Translations under genes and position numbers: made by a program
NCBI GenBank assembly: GCA_007844125.1
Contig: CM017558.1
Span: 52,573,334-52,637,333 of the forward strand
Direction of reading: 5' to 3'
DNA from: Sinonovacula constricta
Taxonomy: Eukaryota > Mollusca > Bivalvia > Cardiida > Solecurtidae
DNA length: 64,000 bases
Shown: in pieces, positions 30,186 to 42,200 of the stretch
Position numbering within the stretch: position 1 is the stretch's first letter
How the letters are laid out: every line of letters starts with the position of its first letter
Notes under the pieces: generated by a model
Told to the model about the DNA's origin: nothing
The model's database searches: none
What the model saw: the letters and a program-made list of their open reading frames with translations, nothing else

Positions 30186-31010
30186 ATGGTACATTGTAAG
30201 ATTCGAGCACAGCTCGGGTATCCGCCGACAGCAATTAATGCTGATTTGCAGAACGTTTATGGGAATGTGGTAATGATGCTTTGAAATATGCTACAGTTTC
30301 CAAGTGGGTACGTCGTTTTAACGATGGTCGGGAGACAATTGAAAATGACACCGCCCCCCCCCCCCCCCCCCTTCCCCCGTCGAGGAAGGCCGGTTTCTGT
30401 TTTGACGGAATAGAACGTTAATTGAGGAAACGTTATACCGTGCAAGAGATAGAAGAATTAACTAGCTTTTATTCATCAAGTGTTTTGAGGATCTTACGTG
30501 AACGGCTTGGGCTACGCAAGGTCTGCGCGCGTTGGGTAACCCATTTGCTCACTGATGGGCAAAAACAAAGTCGGGTTAGAATTGCATCACAAATGATAGA
30601 AACTATGATAAATGTAGACAAGTCGTTTGAAAGAGTTTACAGGTGATGAAACCTTGATCTATCATTTTGAACCCGAATCAAAGGCTAAAGATAAGGTTTG
30701 GGTTTCATCTGAGGGCAACATACCTGTCATTGCAGCGTTTCAAGACATTAAATGATTTAAATCACATGTTGTATCTGATATTCTTTGATTCAAAAGGTCC
30801 ACTTCTTCAAATTCCAGTTTCGAAAGGTAGTTCTGACATTTGAAAGTTCTACAGAGAAAGCGTTCTTACTCAACATATACCTAAAGAGGAGTACCGGGCG
30901 GCGCTACGGAAATGTATCGATGTAAAATGTATGGGGAGGCAAACGGGGCATACTTCGAAGGGCTCAGAATTTGTATATTTCAAGTGGTTTTAAAACCCGC
31001 CCTACTCTAC
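30186..31010 (+). pseudogene. Degenerate mariner transposase, internally deleted
   Basis: The start reads MVHCKIRAQLGYPPTAINAD, then shifts frame into NDALKYATVSKWVRRFNDGR and ETIENDT. A poly-C run interrupts the reading at about 30353-30371. KRYTVQEIEELT-like, ERLGLRKVCARWVTHLLTDG and TGDETLIYHFEPESK segments follow (first catalytic Asp; the usual Trp after GDET is Leu), then IFFDSKGPLLQIPVSKG-like and FYRESVLTQH-like segments. The reading then jumps to the C-terminal ALRKCIDV...AYFEGL region. The part that normally carries the second Asp (HDNAPAH) and the third (PPYSPDLAP) is missing. Stops and frameshifts abound, so the element is dead. Its termini were not found. Confidence 0.88.
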
Positions 31011-32713
31011 GAACTTAAAAAGTGTCCCTCGTATGTACCCCGCTTAACCAAATGTTCGTCGAATACCGTAATAATATATGACTCACGGTTAGTATGTGCA
31101 CAGGTACATGAACATTCAATACAATCTACAGGTAAAGTAAAACCCTGTATACGATAAACCGACAGATTGCAAACCCAAACAAACAATCTATATGACCTTC
31201 ATTTAATGGGTTATTTAAAGTAAAGCGTACCAGTAAGATCATTGAATCCGGATCATAAGATGTGGTAGGTGTGTAATTAACCTTAATTTGATTCCAACTA
31301 TGCCGTAATGCGATAAATAGCCGGTCAGTTACAAAACCGCCAAATAAAATAACCTTCACCAAATTTTGCTGACTTGAAACTGGTTCACGAGTCAATCAAA
31401 TGAGAAGGATTGCATGTACATTTTTGTAAACACAAACACAACTGTATACGTTTATATGAACATGTCTCTGGCGGGTTTTGTGTTTAGACTGTACCTTCAA
31501 AATTAGAACAGATTTTTAATTTTTCGAGATTCGAACAATGCACTGAGAATTGATTATAATGTCTGGCGGCTGACGTACATTGCTAGACACAGACGACCAC
31601 ACATGTTTAACCTGCCCTGGTCGTGAAAATGTTTTGATCAACACAAGATATCATACCATATGTACACCAGCTTTATCTGGAGGTTAACCAAACAACGGCA
31701 TGCACGTATCGTTCAGAGATTGGCTAGCTGTATTAAGCAATTTCTAAAGGCGGGGGATTTCCGAAGCATTTTTCCAAACTGAAAATGTTCAACTTCACAA
31801 TAAGACCCTTTGGACTGCTGCTTTACACAATCTTTTGCACTGAATTAAACAAAGGGGATTATATCTAAGGTATGTATTTTATGTTTGTCATATACATAGT
31901 AGCATTTTAGCCAACATGTAGTAAGAAAAGAACAAGCCGTCATGCCATAATATGGACGGGTTTCTTCTTATTCAGGACAAATTTAAATGATCTGTGATTT
32001 TAAATTAACACTAAAGTTAAAATTAACAAATAATTCGTCGATAGCGTTCTTAGCTTTTTATATGAAAATGAACAAAAAGATAAAAAGGTTATAAAAGCTA
32101 AATGATTTTGAGTTTTTGTATGATTTGAACTCTGGACCTTCTAAGCCTGACCAGTGCTCTAATGATTGCGCCTGTAAGACTTGTTGCATGCTCATGCTAT
32201 GTAGTTTTATTAGACACTGCCACCAGCACAAGGTTTACATTTAAATTTCACCATAACCACTGCATGTACCTGTCCTTATACGATAATTTGGATTAAATCG
32301 GGCCTAATGCAGGGTCAGTCACTATTGGTTGGTCTTTTTATCCATGCATTTTTTGCTTTGAACTATTTTGTACAAATAACATTGTATTTCCGGAGATATG
32401 GATTTACGATGATTTCTGTGTGTAAAATTACGTTCTATTTTCTTTCGGCTAGACATTTCAAATAATGTACACACTTCGCTTTCCCAAACGTTATTTGCAA
32501 TAAGAATTATTGTTATTAACCAAGACAATGTTCTACCTTTAGTTGTAACATCTTAATAGATCACCTCTTTATTTAAAATGGTTACAACTTGAAGGAGGTG
32601 AGCCCTTCCTTCTGCTTTTAGGCATTTTATATCGGCAACAATAACTGACTATATGTGCGTTGGTGCTCTAGTATATTTGGTTATTATCATTCGTTATTTA
32701 TTTACATTTTCAG
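31011..32713. other. Intergenic region upstream of the Mab-21 gene
   Basis: No recognised gene. A splice-acceptor-like TTATTTACATTTTCAG ends at 32713, immediately before the Mab-21 coding exon. An untranslated 5' exon may therefore lie somewhere in this region. Confidence 0.4.
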
Positions 32714-32724
32714 ATGTTTGGAAA

Positions 32725-34404
32725 ATGTCGCTTCATACACAGCCCTCCCTCGAGTTACACGACCTTCTAGATCAGTTTGGTTACAGTGAAGAAGACATAA
32801 AGCAGCGAATCCATTATTACAACAGGTGCTCATATGCAAGAAACATTTCCAACAAGCTTCTTACAAACAAATATCATGTTGATAAAATATTTGTCGGAAG
32901 TCAAAGAGAGGGAACCTCAATGACGTTTGCGTCTGACCTTGACATAATGCTAATAAACAACGGTGTGAACTGTACAGAATCGTCATATGTCTCAGACCCT
33001 GGACCAGAAAACATTTTTCAAATGGTTTTTGAAAACATCCCACCTGGCTACTGCAAGCTCAAACTGCTTCATGTTGGCAATCAAGTCCGAATTGGTGACA
33101 TTTCGTACGCTTTAACTGAGCAGCATAATGGACAGTTTTTGTCAAGTAAGTTGTACATTGAAAAAAACGAAGATTACTTTTACCAAACAGACAATGACAT
33201 TAGCAAACGAACGGTATATATGCAAAGACAAGGTCCATCTATTCCTAAATACGTCGACTGGAGTGGTATATTTAAGATCATGTTATATTTTGCTGGCGTT
33301 TGGATTAAGCCGGAGCAGATGGATTTAGTCAAAGCTTTACCATGTGATTGCATGTCGTTCTTGTCGGGCTGGGGTGTTAGATTCAGACGTTTTGGATGGC
33401 CCAGTCAGGAAACAATACACCATGTGATTGGATTGCCGTGTCATTTGGTTCCCATAGGCCATGCTTTGTCCGCAGATACAGACCTTCAATGGCGAATAAG
33501 TTGCACTCTTGCCGAAGTAAAGCTGGTTCAGTCATTCAGCAATACCCAAACAAAGGTATATATCATCCTAAAGATCCTCGCTAAGCAGTACTTGTCGAAG
33601 AGAACGGACTTAGTTACGTCATATTTAATCAAAAACGTAATGTTCTGGGTTTGTGAAAAGACACCATCTGAACAATTTGTGCCTTCAAAGATTATAGATC
33701 TTGTTTTGCATTCACTAAGGTTTCTACGGCGATCTTTGAAAAAGGGAAGGCTGTCAAATTATCTCATTCCACAAAGGAATTTGTTAGAAAACAAGCTTTC
33801 TGGCAGAAATGATGCCATTAAGACAATTACAAATCTCGTTGATAATGTCCATCTTGTAAATACGATCATCGAAGAGTTCTGTTTTGACGTGCTTTATTTC
33901 GGGCATCTCGCTGAGAGGATAAACCAAATAACTGCACAGAGACTTGAAAGAAGAACACTTCTCCATGTGTTTCTACAAGCAGCAAAATGCAAAAGTGGCT
34001 GGTCACATCGAATATTCCAAATAGGTAACATGTTTCACTTTGCCAATGAATTCGGCATGAAAGCATTAACGGATCCTTTCAGTGTACAGCTCGATCCAAT
34101 TGAATGGCATTCAGAACATCTTCCTGACATTGTTCCAGAGAGCAAAATAAGACATCAAGAAATTCAAGCAGCATGTGAATTGTACGCTTCATCATTAATG
34201 AATTGGCAATACCATGTAAATGAACTTAGATTGGCAGCACTAACACTGACGTCACTTGCAATAACATATTTTTTCCAAGTTTCTGTTCCGCTACTTTTTA
34301 TAGTTTATGTTCTTATTGGTTCACCGAAACCAAAACTATGTGATTACCTCTTGGAAATTATAATCCCGACTTTACTTCTATGTATACGATATTTGTATAC
34401 ATAA
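32725..34404 (+). CDS. Mab-21 domain nucleotidyltransferase, cGAS-like receptor family, with hydrophobic C-terminus
   Basis: Intact 559-aa single-exon frame, counting from the ATG at 32725. The frame is open to 32653, but TTTTCAG at 32707-32713 looks like an acceptor, which makes the hydrophobic extra N-terminus probably intronic. The nucleotidyltransferase core shows VGSQREGTSMTFASDLDIML with GS at residues 58-59 and Asp71/Asp73. EQMDLVKALPCD gives a likely third metal-binding Asp near residue 200. The Mab-21 helical half follows: WRISCTLAEVKLVQSF from about residue 256, KVYIILKILAKQYL, and LVTSYLIKNVMFWVCEKTP. The C-terminus has hydrophobic stretches near residues 502-532 and 541-556. Family members with an intact GS/DxD/D set can make cyclic or linear oligonucleotide messengers on sensing nucleic acid; others are inactive. 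Activity, ligand and membrane insertion here are inference. No cGAS-type zinc ribbon was seen. Confidence 0.88.
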   Translation: MSLHTQPSLELHDLLDQFGYSEEDIKQRIHYYNRCSYARNISNKLLTNKYHVDKIFVGSQREGTSMTFASDLDIMLINNGVNCTESSYVSDPGPENIFQMVFENIPPGYCKLKLLHVGNQVRIGDISYALTEQHNGQFLSSKLYIEKNEDYFYQTDNDISKRTVYMQRQGPSIPKYVDWSGIFKIMLYFAGVWIKPEQMDLVKALPCDCMSFLSGWGVRFRRFGWPSQETIHHVIGLPCHLVPIGHALSADTDLQWRISCTLAEVKLVQSFSNTQTKVYIILKILAKQYLSKRTDLVTSYLIKNVMFWVCEKTPSEQFVPSKIIDLVLHSLRFLRRSLKKGRLSNYLIPQRNLLENKLSGRNDAIKTITNLVDNVHLVNTIIEEFCFDVLYFGHLAERINQITAQRLERRTLLHVFLQAAKCKSGWSHRIFQIGNMFHFANEFGMKALTDPFSVQLDPIEWHSEHLPDIVPESKIRHQEIQAACELYASSLMNWQYHVNELRLAALTLTSLAITYFFQVSVPLLFIVYVLIGSPKPKLCDYLLEIIIPTLLLCIRYLYT

Positions 34405-35330
34405 AGCATTAATTGGAAAGATGCTTTGTTAGTCGTAATGAGGTGTGTAGACTTGTTTAACAGTTTAAAAGCCAATGGCCTGTTTGTGCAATCTTCATTT
34501 TTTTATTTACCGAAAAATATAAATTACGATTTTATATTTAAAAAATGATTATCATTGTATTCGAAGTAGTAGGTTTTATGTAGTATTTGTTATATGTTAT
34601 TATTAGAGTGTGTTATGTTATATGAGCATATCGACTTATCAATGTGCTGTCTATATAATGAGGGATGCACATAGTGCAAAAATATATACATGTATAGCTA
34701 AGCTTTGTTATTTTCAAAAGGGAATTTATCTAAAATTAATATTGTAAGACCCCCGGGTAAGATGTATTAAAACCATTGTTGTTTTCTTTAACAAATGTTA
34801 ATTTCTTCTCACCTTTGTAATTACCCATCAAGTTTCACAGTTGATTATTAGCATAAGGACAGCCAATCTACAAATGATTTAGCTACATTTTTATTGACAA
34901 ACTGTATCTCATCTTACTCCGAATGTCATTAGTTTCTGCGAATTCCTTTGTTTACATCATCATAATTCCTAGGTAATTGAACCAATATCCTCGGGATCCA
35001 TGTAATAAGTTGTGTAGCCACCTTGTTTTATCCTAGAAAGCACTAGTTGTTTTGTATTTATATAAGAATTTTATATAGAATATTTCTTATTTATTGTCTA
35101 AGCAGACGAGCAACCTTGACAGGGTAGCACATTTTCCATTATGCAGTAAGTTTACTCTGCGTCTGTTTAAATTTCCTGCTATAGGAGATGTGTAGTTCTA
35201 GGAACCCGAAATTATGATTATCTGGTAGAAATTGGGTTTTAATATTTGCATTTTTTAGAAGTATGTGTTGATTCATTGTTGAAGAATACTTCCCGCAGCG
35301 CACAATGCTTTTTCGCACACAAATTTCTTT
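34405..35330. other. Intergenic stretch downstream of the Mab-21 gene
   Basis: AT-rich, no gene recognised. ATTAAA near 34766 is a possible polyadenylation signal for the Mab-21 gene. Confidence 0.35.
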
Positions 35331-35334
35331 TGAG

Positions 35335-35412
35335 TTCCATTTTGCACACTATTTTGTGCGTTCCATTTTGCACACTATTTTGTGCGTTTCCTTTTGCACA
35401 CTATTTTCTTGT
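35335..35412. repeat. 26-bp tandem repeat, three units
   Basis: TTTTGCACACTATTTTGTGC-type units begin at 35335, 35361 and about 35387, the last degraded. They are embedded in a short open frame that has no other sign of being a gene. Confidence 0.85.
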
Positions 35413-36506
35413 GCATTGTACTCTACACAAGATTTTTTGGGGCACTGGGATCAGTATAAATTGCTGGGATGCTCCTCAGTCGAGGACTCCAGAACTTTGC
35501 AGACGTAAATTTGATTTGATCATGTTTCATTTGTTTTTTTCTAAATATTCTATTTAATTCAAAGGATAAGTGTTACGTAAATTCAGCACCTAAATATTTT
35601 AAAAGTGGGAAATATATAGTTAACGTTTTATTTAATATGTTTTGCTGTTATTTTAGGGAATTTTACATTTATCGTTTGGGTCCAAGATTTTAGAGAATAA
35701 GGCGACTTAAACACTTACAGTTGTTAACGTAAAATATTTGTTTATTGTGTGTATAAATGGTGGTTGCGTGATTTTATATGTGAGCGTAAAATTTGCAAAG
35801 CGTCTATATATTTGCATTCTGAATAAAGAAATATCCCGAAATTTATTGAATTTGTATGCTTAAACTATTTTGCTCAATTATTTATTAATTAATAAATCAA
35901 TTATTAAGTTTTATGTGTATACCGTTGGTCGTTATTTAATATTCCTTGACTTAAATTACGCTGGAGTCCAACCAATAATACACTATCATCCTCGTGCAGT
36001 AACATTATATGACCTCAATCAATCACTATAATTTTCATTCATTAGCATTTGAAGAGATACTTATTTGTAATATTTCGTCGATTTGTTAAAAAAGTTATGG
36101 AAAAACTTCATATTGTGTTTAAGTTGCAAAGAAACTGCTATTGTCATGTGCTGTACGCATTTCTTCAATTAAATCAATCTACAAACACAATGCAATAAAT
36201 TGCAAAGTGTTCTGTCTTATGTTTCCTTTCTCCATTTGTTTGCAATTTATTGACAGACGATGTCGATTTGTTTGATTTTAGTTTAAAACTTTACAAAAAA
36301 TCTTTCAACATCCCGAGATGGGTGTTTACCTAAATCAATGTAATAATTCCGATTGCAATGTAGCAGCAAGCTGTGAACATCAGACACATTGTCTTCATTA
36401 AGTGGCGATGTAATGACATCGAGCCAACCGGCAATTATCTCGTAATATACGGAATCTAGTCCGAAATACGCGAAATGTTGCCTCTTTTACTCGCAGTATT
36501 TGCCAC

Positions 36507-36569
36507 CATCCATCCATCCATCCATCCATCCATCCATCCATCTATTCATCATCCTCATCCATCCATCCA

Positions 36570-36608
<39 letters not shown>

Positions 36609-36618
36609 GTCATCGTCA

Positions 36619-36650
<32 letters not shown>

Positions 36651-36652
36651 AC

Positions 36653-36724
<72 letters not shown>

Positions 36725-36750
36725 TCTATCCATTCATCATCATCATCGTC
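36507..36750. repeat. Compound CATC/ATC/GTC microsatellite
   Basis: A CATC run (36507-36541), a second short CATC run, an ATC run, an ATCGTC alternation, a pure GTC run near 36627-36650, and then a long ATC run to about 36720. Open frames rich in Ser, His or Met across it are artefacts of the repeat. Confidence 0.97.
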
Positions 36751-37229
36751 ATTATCGTGGCTCGAACATGACTATATTAATCAGTACAAACTCTATCCAT
36801 TGTGCTGTTCATAGCAATGGTCTCAATGATTCTTCCGTAGTGCGTTCAAAACTAAGTAGAACTAGTGATCCTGACATTTATACTCGAGTAATCTTTTTAC
36901 CTTTGCTAACACATATTAGTTAAACTATTTCAAAAGCTGACCAATGTAATTCGTGTAAACGTGCCCATTAAAACGCGAAAATAATACAAGATCAGACCGT
37001 TGAGATTTTGATTTGCGTACGAGCTTAATGTTTGCTGTTGAAACAACACAACAAAAATGCAAAAAACAAGAATTAATCGCTTTAGGAAAATTGAACCAAT
37101 GCCATTCTAAAACTAAGACTGACTCTCTACCTTTTGCGCTTTTCAGTCCGTGTGTTCTTTTCCCCTCGTGAACATATAAACAATCATCTCAATACATAAT
37201 ACAAATAGTTTTATTCAAGATTCATATAG

Positions 37230-37709
37230 CAATATTCACCGACTCAAATATTCTGACATTTGTATTGCAATACCCACCGACTCAAATATTCTGATATTTG
37301 CACTGCAATATCCACCGACTCAAATATGCTCATATTCTTATTGCAATACCCACCGACTCAAATTGCGCCATATGTTAGCAACATCCACCGACTCAAATAT
37401 TCTGACATTTGTAAAGCAATATCCACCAACTCAAATATTCTGGCATTTGTAAAGCAATATCCACCAACTCAAATATTCTGGCATTTGTATACCAATGTCC
37501 ACAGACGCAAATATACTGCCATTGGTATAGCAGTATAAACCGATTAAAAAATGCTGACATTTGTATAGCAATATCAACCGACTCAAATACGCTGATATTC
37601 TTACAGAAATATCCACCGATCAAATATTCTGACATTTCTATAGCAATAATCACCGACTCAAATATTCTGACATTTGTATAGCACTCTCCAACAGCCCAAA
37701 TATTCTGAC
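37230..37709. repeat. 38-bp tandem repeat, about 12-13 units
   Basis: The motif CACCGACTCAAATATTCTGA recurs at 38-bp steps. The GACTC positions are 37241, 37279, 37317, 37355, 37390, 37428, 37466, 37504, 37542, 37580, 37618 and 37655, with two slightly short steps. The units are diverged, so the array is fairly old. No unique spacers, so it is not CRISPR-like. Confidence 0.93.
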
Positions 37710-38014
37710 AAAAACCACGAGAGACGAGACTCCTGAGGAACGACTTAAACGTGGTCCTATTAAAGGGTTTTAATTGTGGAGCTCATCAAACTCCAGTGTT
37801 TCGTGTTTTTTTTAAAAAAAAAAAAAAAAAATTATTAAGCTTACCCAGAAAACTAAGTAGTATAGCTAGCAGATAAGTCCCATTATAGGCAAAATTGTGC
37901 ACTTTGCGACGGATCATGATTATGATATGATGGAAGTACAAATTGAAGATGGTTCTTTAAAAAATTACCGTTATTAGTTAATGCTTGAATAATGTTATCA
38001 TTTATTTATAAAAA

Positions 38015-38300
38015 ACATGTTGATGGAATTATGTGATCCGAATACCTACATACATCCGGAGATGATTCGTGTATTATCCGAGGTGTTCCGATTGATCCGA
38101 GAGATGATTGTCCGAGGATGGAATTACCAGAGGAGATCCGATTGCTTTGCGGGTTGGCTGCTTCTTGCCGGGGCTATTATGCCCCATAGTACTTCCGAGG
38201 CCAATTTCTGAAAGTAAAATTGCCGAGGTGATCCGAATGAGAAACATTGCCAAGGTGATCCGAATGTAAAAACTACCCCAATTGGTACACCTTGGCCATT
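38015..38300. repeat. Degenerate GATCCGA-rich region
   Basis: Variants of GATCCGAATG, TCCGAGGTG and CCGAGGTGATCCGAATG recur irregularly. It looks like an eroded short tandem repeat. Unit length not resolved. Confidence 0.5.
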
Positions 38301-38854
38301 GCGGACTTGTCCGGATACCGTTGAATACTTACGAATAAAAATTACACAACATTTAATGTAAGCAGAATGTTGGACGACATCCCTCGTACTTGTTTAATTC
38401 GTCCGGAAATTTATAATAAGCCTTCACAACAAACTTAATGGGTCGCCGAGAACAGCGATCACATATCTATAAGGTTTTGGAAATGCGACAATTCATTCCT
38501 ACTTTACATCAGCTTCTAAGATTTCAACATCGAATGAATTGAAACCCTAATTACCCGGGTAAAGTATTATTCATATAGTGTGCTGGTTTAATATTTGGTC
38601 CGTGATCTTTATTCTCCAAATATTGATTCTAACAAAAGATTTCTGAATCGCTCAACCAAGTCGCAGATGATATGTTAATTACCGATTCGAAATAGCCAAC
38701 ACTTTCGAAATATATTACATTAGTGGAGTTATTACCATTTCTTGGGCTATTTCAAACCAAATAGTTGCGCATTTTGGTGACTAAATTGGGGTTTGTCGTT
38801 GGCCGTGCGGGGCGTCAACATTTCATTAAGTTTTTTGTCAAAGTTGTCTCCGAA

Positions 38855-39290
38855 ATCGTTCAAGGTAGAGATTTGAAACGTAACATAGATATCTGACATC
38901 ACAGTAGCAATTAGCAGGACAAGTTTCATAAACCCTTTCTCTATTTTGCCAAAGAAATGCCCCTTTGTCATTTACAATTATTTGTTCAAAGTTATACTTT
39001 CCTTAATAACCGTTCAAGGTAGGGCTTTGAAACTAATTATAGTTGTCTGACATCACAGTAGCATTATCAGGACAAGTTTCATAACCACTGACTCTATTTT
39101 GCCAAACTTATGCCCCTCTTTTAATTAGAATTTTTCTCAGTTACCATTCAAGGTAGAGCTTTAAAACTTAACATATCTTCACTCACGTGTTCTTTTAATA
39201 GGATGCAGTGTCTTGTCTAAAAACCATGGCCCTCCCTCAAAGGTCAAGGCTCACCGAGGGTATAAAGTATCAAAAATGCCAAAATGCCAA
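38855..39290. repeat. Degenerate ~135-153-bp dispersed/tandem repeat (three units)
   Basis: CAAGGTAGAGATTTGAAAC (about 38860), CAAGGTAGGGCTTTGAAAC (about 39013) and CAAGGTAGAGCTTTAAAAC (about 39148) each begin a unit. The first two contain CTGACATCACAGTAGCA, GGACAAGTTTCATAA and a TATTTTGCCAAA...ATGCCCCT segment; the third diverges after its start. A relative of a mollusc dispersed repeat follows (AAAGGTCAAGGCTCACC). No protein content. Confidence 0.75.
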
Positions 39291-42200
39291 AATGTAGCTT
39301 TGGGAGTTAAGTTCAGTACTTAAAAAAGGTACTTCAGGGTTAATGCATAAAAGAATGTTCCCCTCAATGAAAAAGAGTTTTGCATCCAAGAACCATGACC
39401 CTACCTCAACTGTCCCCAGGTCACATTTAAGAGTTCAAAGGTCAAAATTTCTGTAAATTTATATTTTCTGGAACATAACTTTGCAACTAATGAAGGGATT
39501 TCATCCACATTACACAGAATTGTTAATCTAAACGTAACAAGATTAACAAGTGTAAGAACCGTGCCCCAACATAAATGTCTTCAAGGGTGGGGAGAGTAAC
39601 GGTGGATGGTATTAGACATTATCCCACTAAAAAGTACATTTTTATTTCTTTAATTCCTAAACTCCAGCCTCCAGACATTTTATTTCTTTCCTTTCTGGTC
39701 ACAAACTTACATACATTTTTTCAACGGTGGGATGGGTCTGGGATGATCATTGTAACCCACCTTTACTTCACCCACCCAAATACAAGATTTTTTTAATGTA
39801 AACTGTTACTAAAAATATACATTTTTTTAAGTGTCAGTTTCAACAGCTATCAACCAGATATTTTCTTTACAGGAGTACTCGGATTTCTATTATTACTTAT
39901 TATTATTATTATTTATTAATAAGAACCTGGTTTCGTCGCGTGGCGACGTTTCTTCTTGTTAAATATTAAAACAAGTCAAGAACGTGCCCCACAAAATGCT
40001 TTGTATCCTTTTCAGTGTACATAAGTTGCCAGCACAGTAAAGTTAGTGGATGTGCATCCAGTTGCAAATATATCCTAGGTGTCCGGCCTATCAGACATCA
40101 GTGGTTACGCAGCCCTGTCTCCTATGTCAGAAGGGCACGCTTTCAAATTGCCAGTGAATTAGTGGTCATTGCCATCTTCATGTCCATTTTAGTTTATGGA
40201 ACACATAATCGGAGCTTTCAACTTAGTTGATGGCTTATTATCCTAGACTTCTTTACAGTAGAAAAACAGACGGTGCATTCTGTAAATACTATGTGAAATT
40301 TTCTAATGCAGAAATTTTGATTACAGTACCTTACAAAAAATGGAAGAATGCTAAAAAAAGTTAATGAACATTTCTGTGGATTGTTCTGCTGGACAAGTAT
40401 GCACAAAAATATGCGACACGGGCGTTTCTGTTGCTTCATTAAAGAGTTTTACCTATAATCACAGTTTCACTGGTTTCCTAACAAAAATCTGTATTGTAGT
40501 TGAGTCGATTTATTGAATCTTGATATCCCAAATATTGCACTCCAGACAAGAGATGAAAATACGTGTTTCAGTATGTACACAACGTGTCTAACATATAGGC
40601 AACATACAATGGAAATACTAGAATTGATTTGTTTAATCTTAGATGTTTATATACAGATACGATCTTGCATTCTTCTTGGTCAAATTAATTGTTATATCTT
40701 TAAATATTTATTGACTTTGTACTTACTTCGAAGCCTTAACAATAAGCTTCCCTATTATTCATCAAGTGCATCAATCAATCATATAAATATCTCATTCACT
40801 GCTTGAATAGGTGGGATTTCTGTACGATGTTTGACTGCCATCATACAATATTGTTATTTAAACTTAGCTGACACTTTTCGAACATAATTGCTTTTAATTT
40901 AAGCCCCCTTACGTTTCATTTGAAATACTGTTAATAAATAAAACAAAATAAAAATCTGCTATAACGTAATATTTCTTTTTTAGATTTAATGAGCTGAAGT
41001 CATCTGAGAATACTATTTATAATGATAAAATGCATTTTTTTTTCTGGAAGAGGTTCCCCATATTCACCGACACTCTACCGCAGAAAGGGGACAACCCTTC
41101 TGTCACCCCCCCATGTGACCCCCTCCCCAAGAGCACCTTCTGCCGTGGATCCGTGATGATGATTGTTGTGTTTGATGTTGTTGTTTTTTGTTGTAGTGTG
41201 AGTGGTAATTGTCGTAGTATTGGTGGTGGCATATTCAATAAACGGTGTTCTTTTTTATAATTCATTTTTTAAATTTATTTTTGCGTGCCAGTAACTTTCA
41301 CACAAACATGGCAGAAAACGAGAGATTTGGGTTTGTTTTGTTATCATTTAAATGTTTAACCCTTGAACGTAATTGTACATGGATTCTAGGTATGCTTTTA
41401 CATAGTCCATAGCCCAAAACAGCTTTGATATGCTTGAAATGTTCGTGTGAATGGTGAATGAGGTTAAGATTATAGAATTTGAATCGTAGGGTTCAGAATT
41501 CAAACCCTAGACCTTTTTTCTTGCTTTCATTTTGTTTGTTGGTTGTTGTGGTGATCAAGTCTTTATGGAAGTTTATGCATAAGCTTTTTCCAGAAATTGT
41601 TATTGAAATAAAAAGAGAAAACTGACCAACAATCAACAAAATCTACATATTATATTTCTCCTAAGATGACAGCAGCATTTTCAAATGCATATTAATTTAT
41701 TTTGTTGTCGTTACTTTGAATTTGACAAGGGCGACAAATCTATTCTTTTGTACCGTAGTCTGGTTCTCCTGCGTAGTGATATGACAAACAGTACACGTTC
41801 AGGCAAACGCAAATAATGGCGGCCTATAATGGGCTATAGATTATATAGGGCAATGTTGTATTTTGTTGCTCATGTGTACAGTTCTTTTCAAGATTTCATA
41901 GATAAACAAATAGAACCCAATGCTGGATTACATTTCCGTGATCAGTTCTCAGAGCTAATAAATAATACAGATATTGAAAGTGTACCGTAATTTCGGCCAA
42001 TACTTTATTCCGGATAAATATATTGTTGAACATGACGTACTTATGATATTGACGTAACTCTACCTGACATAACGATAGCAGGTACAAATATCGGCATTAA
42101 CTCCGATTTTAAATTATGTAAGCAAACTAAAGAGTGAAAAGTCGACATTTTAAACTAGATTTCTAAGAGACAGAGGGATAAGAGTTTTCAAGTGCCAGCC

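Noticed and set aside
36475..36814. Open frames of Ser, His, Arg or Met runs
   Set aside because: They are six-frame readings of the CATC/ATC/GTC microsatellite and have no other content.
37230..37709. CRISPR-like array
   Set aside because: The whole 38-bp unit repeats with no unique spacers, and the genome is eukaryotic.
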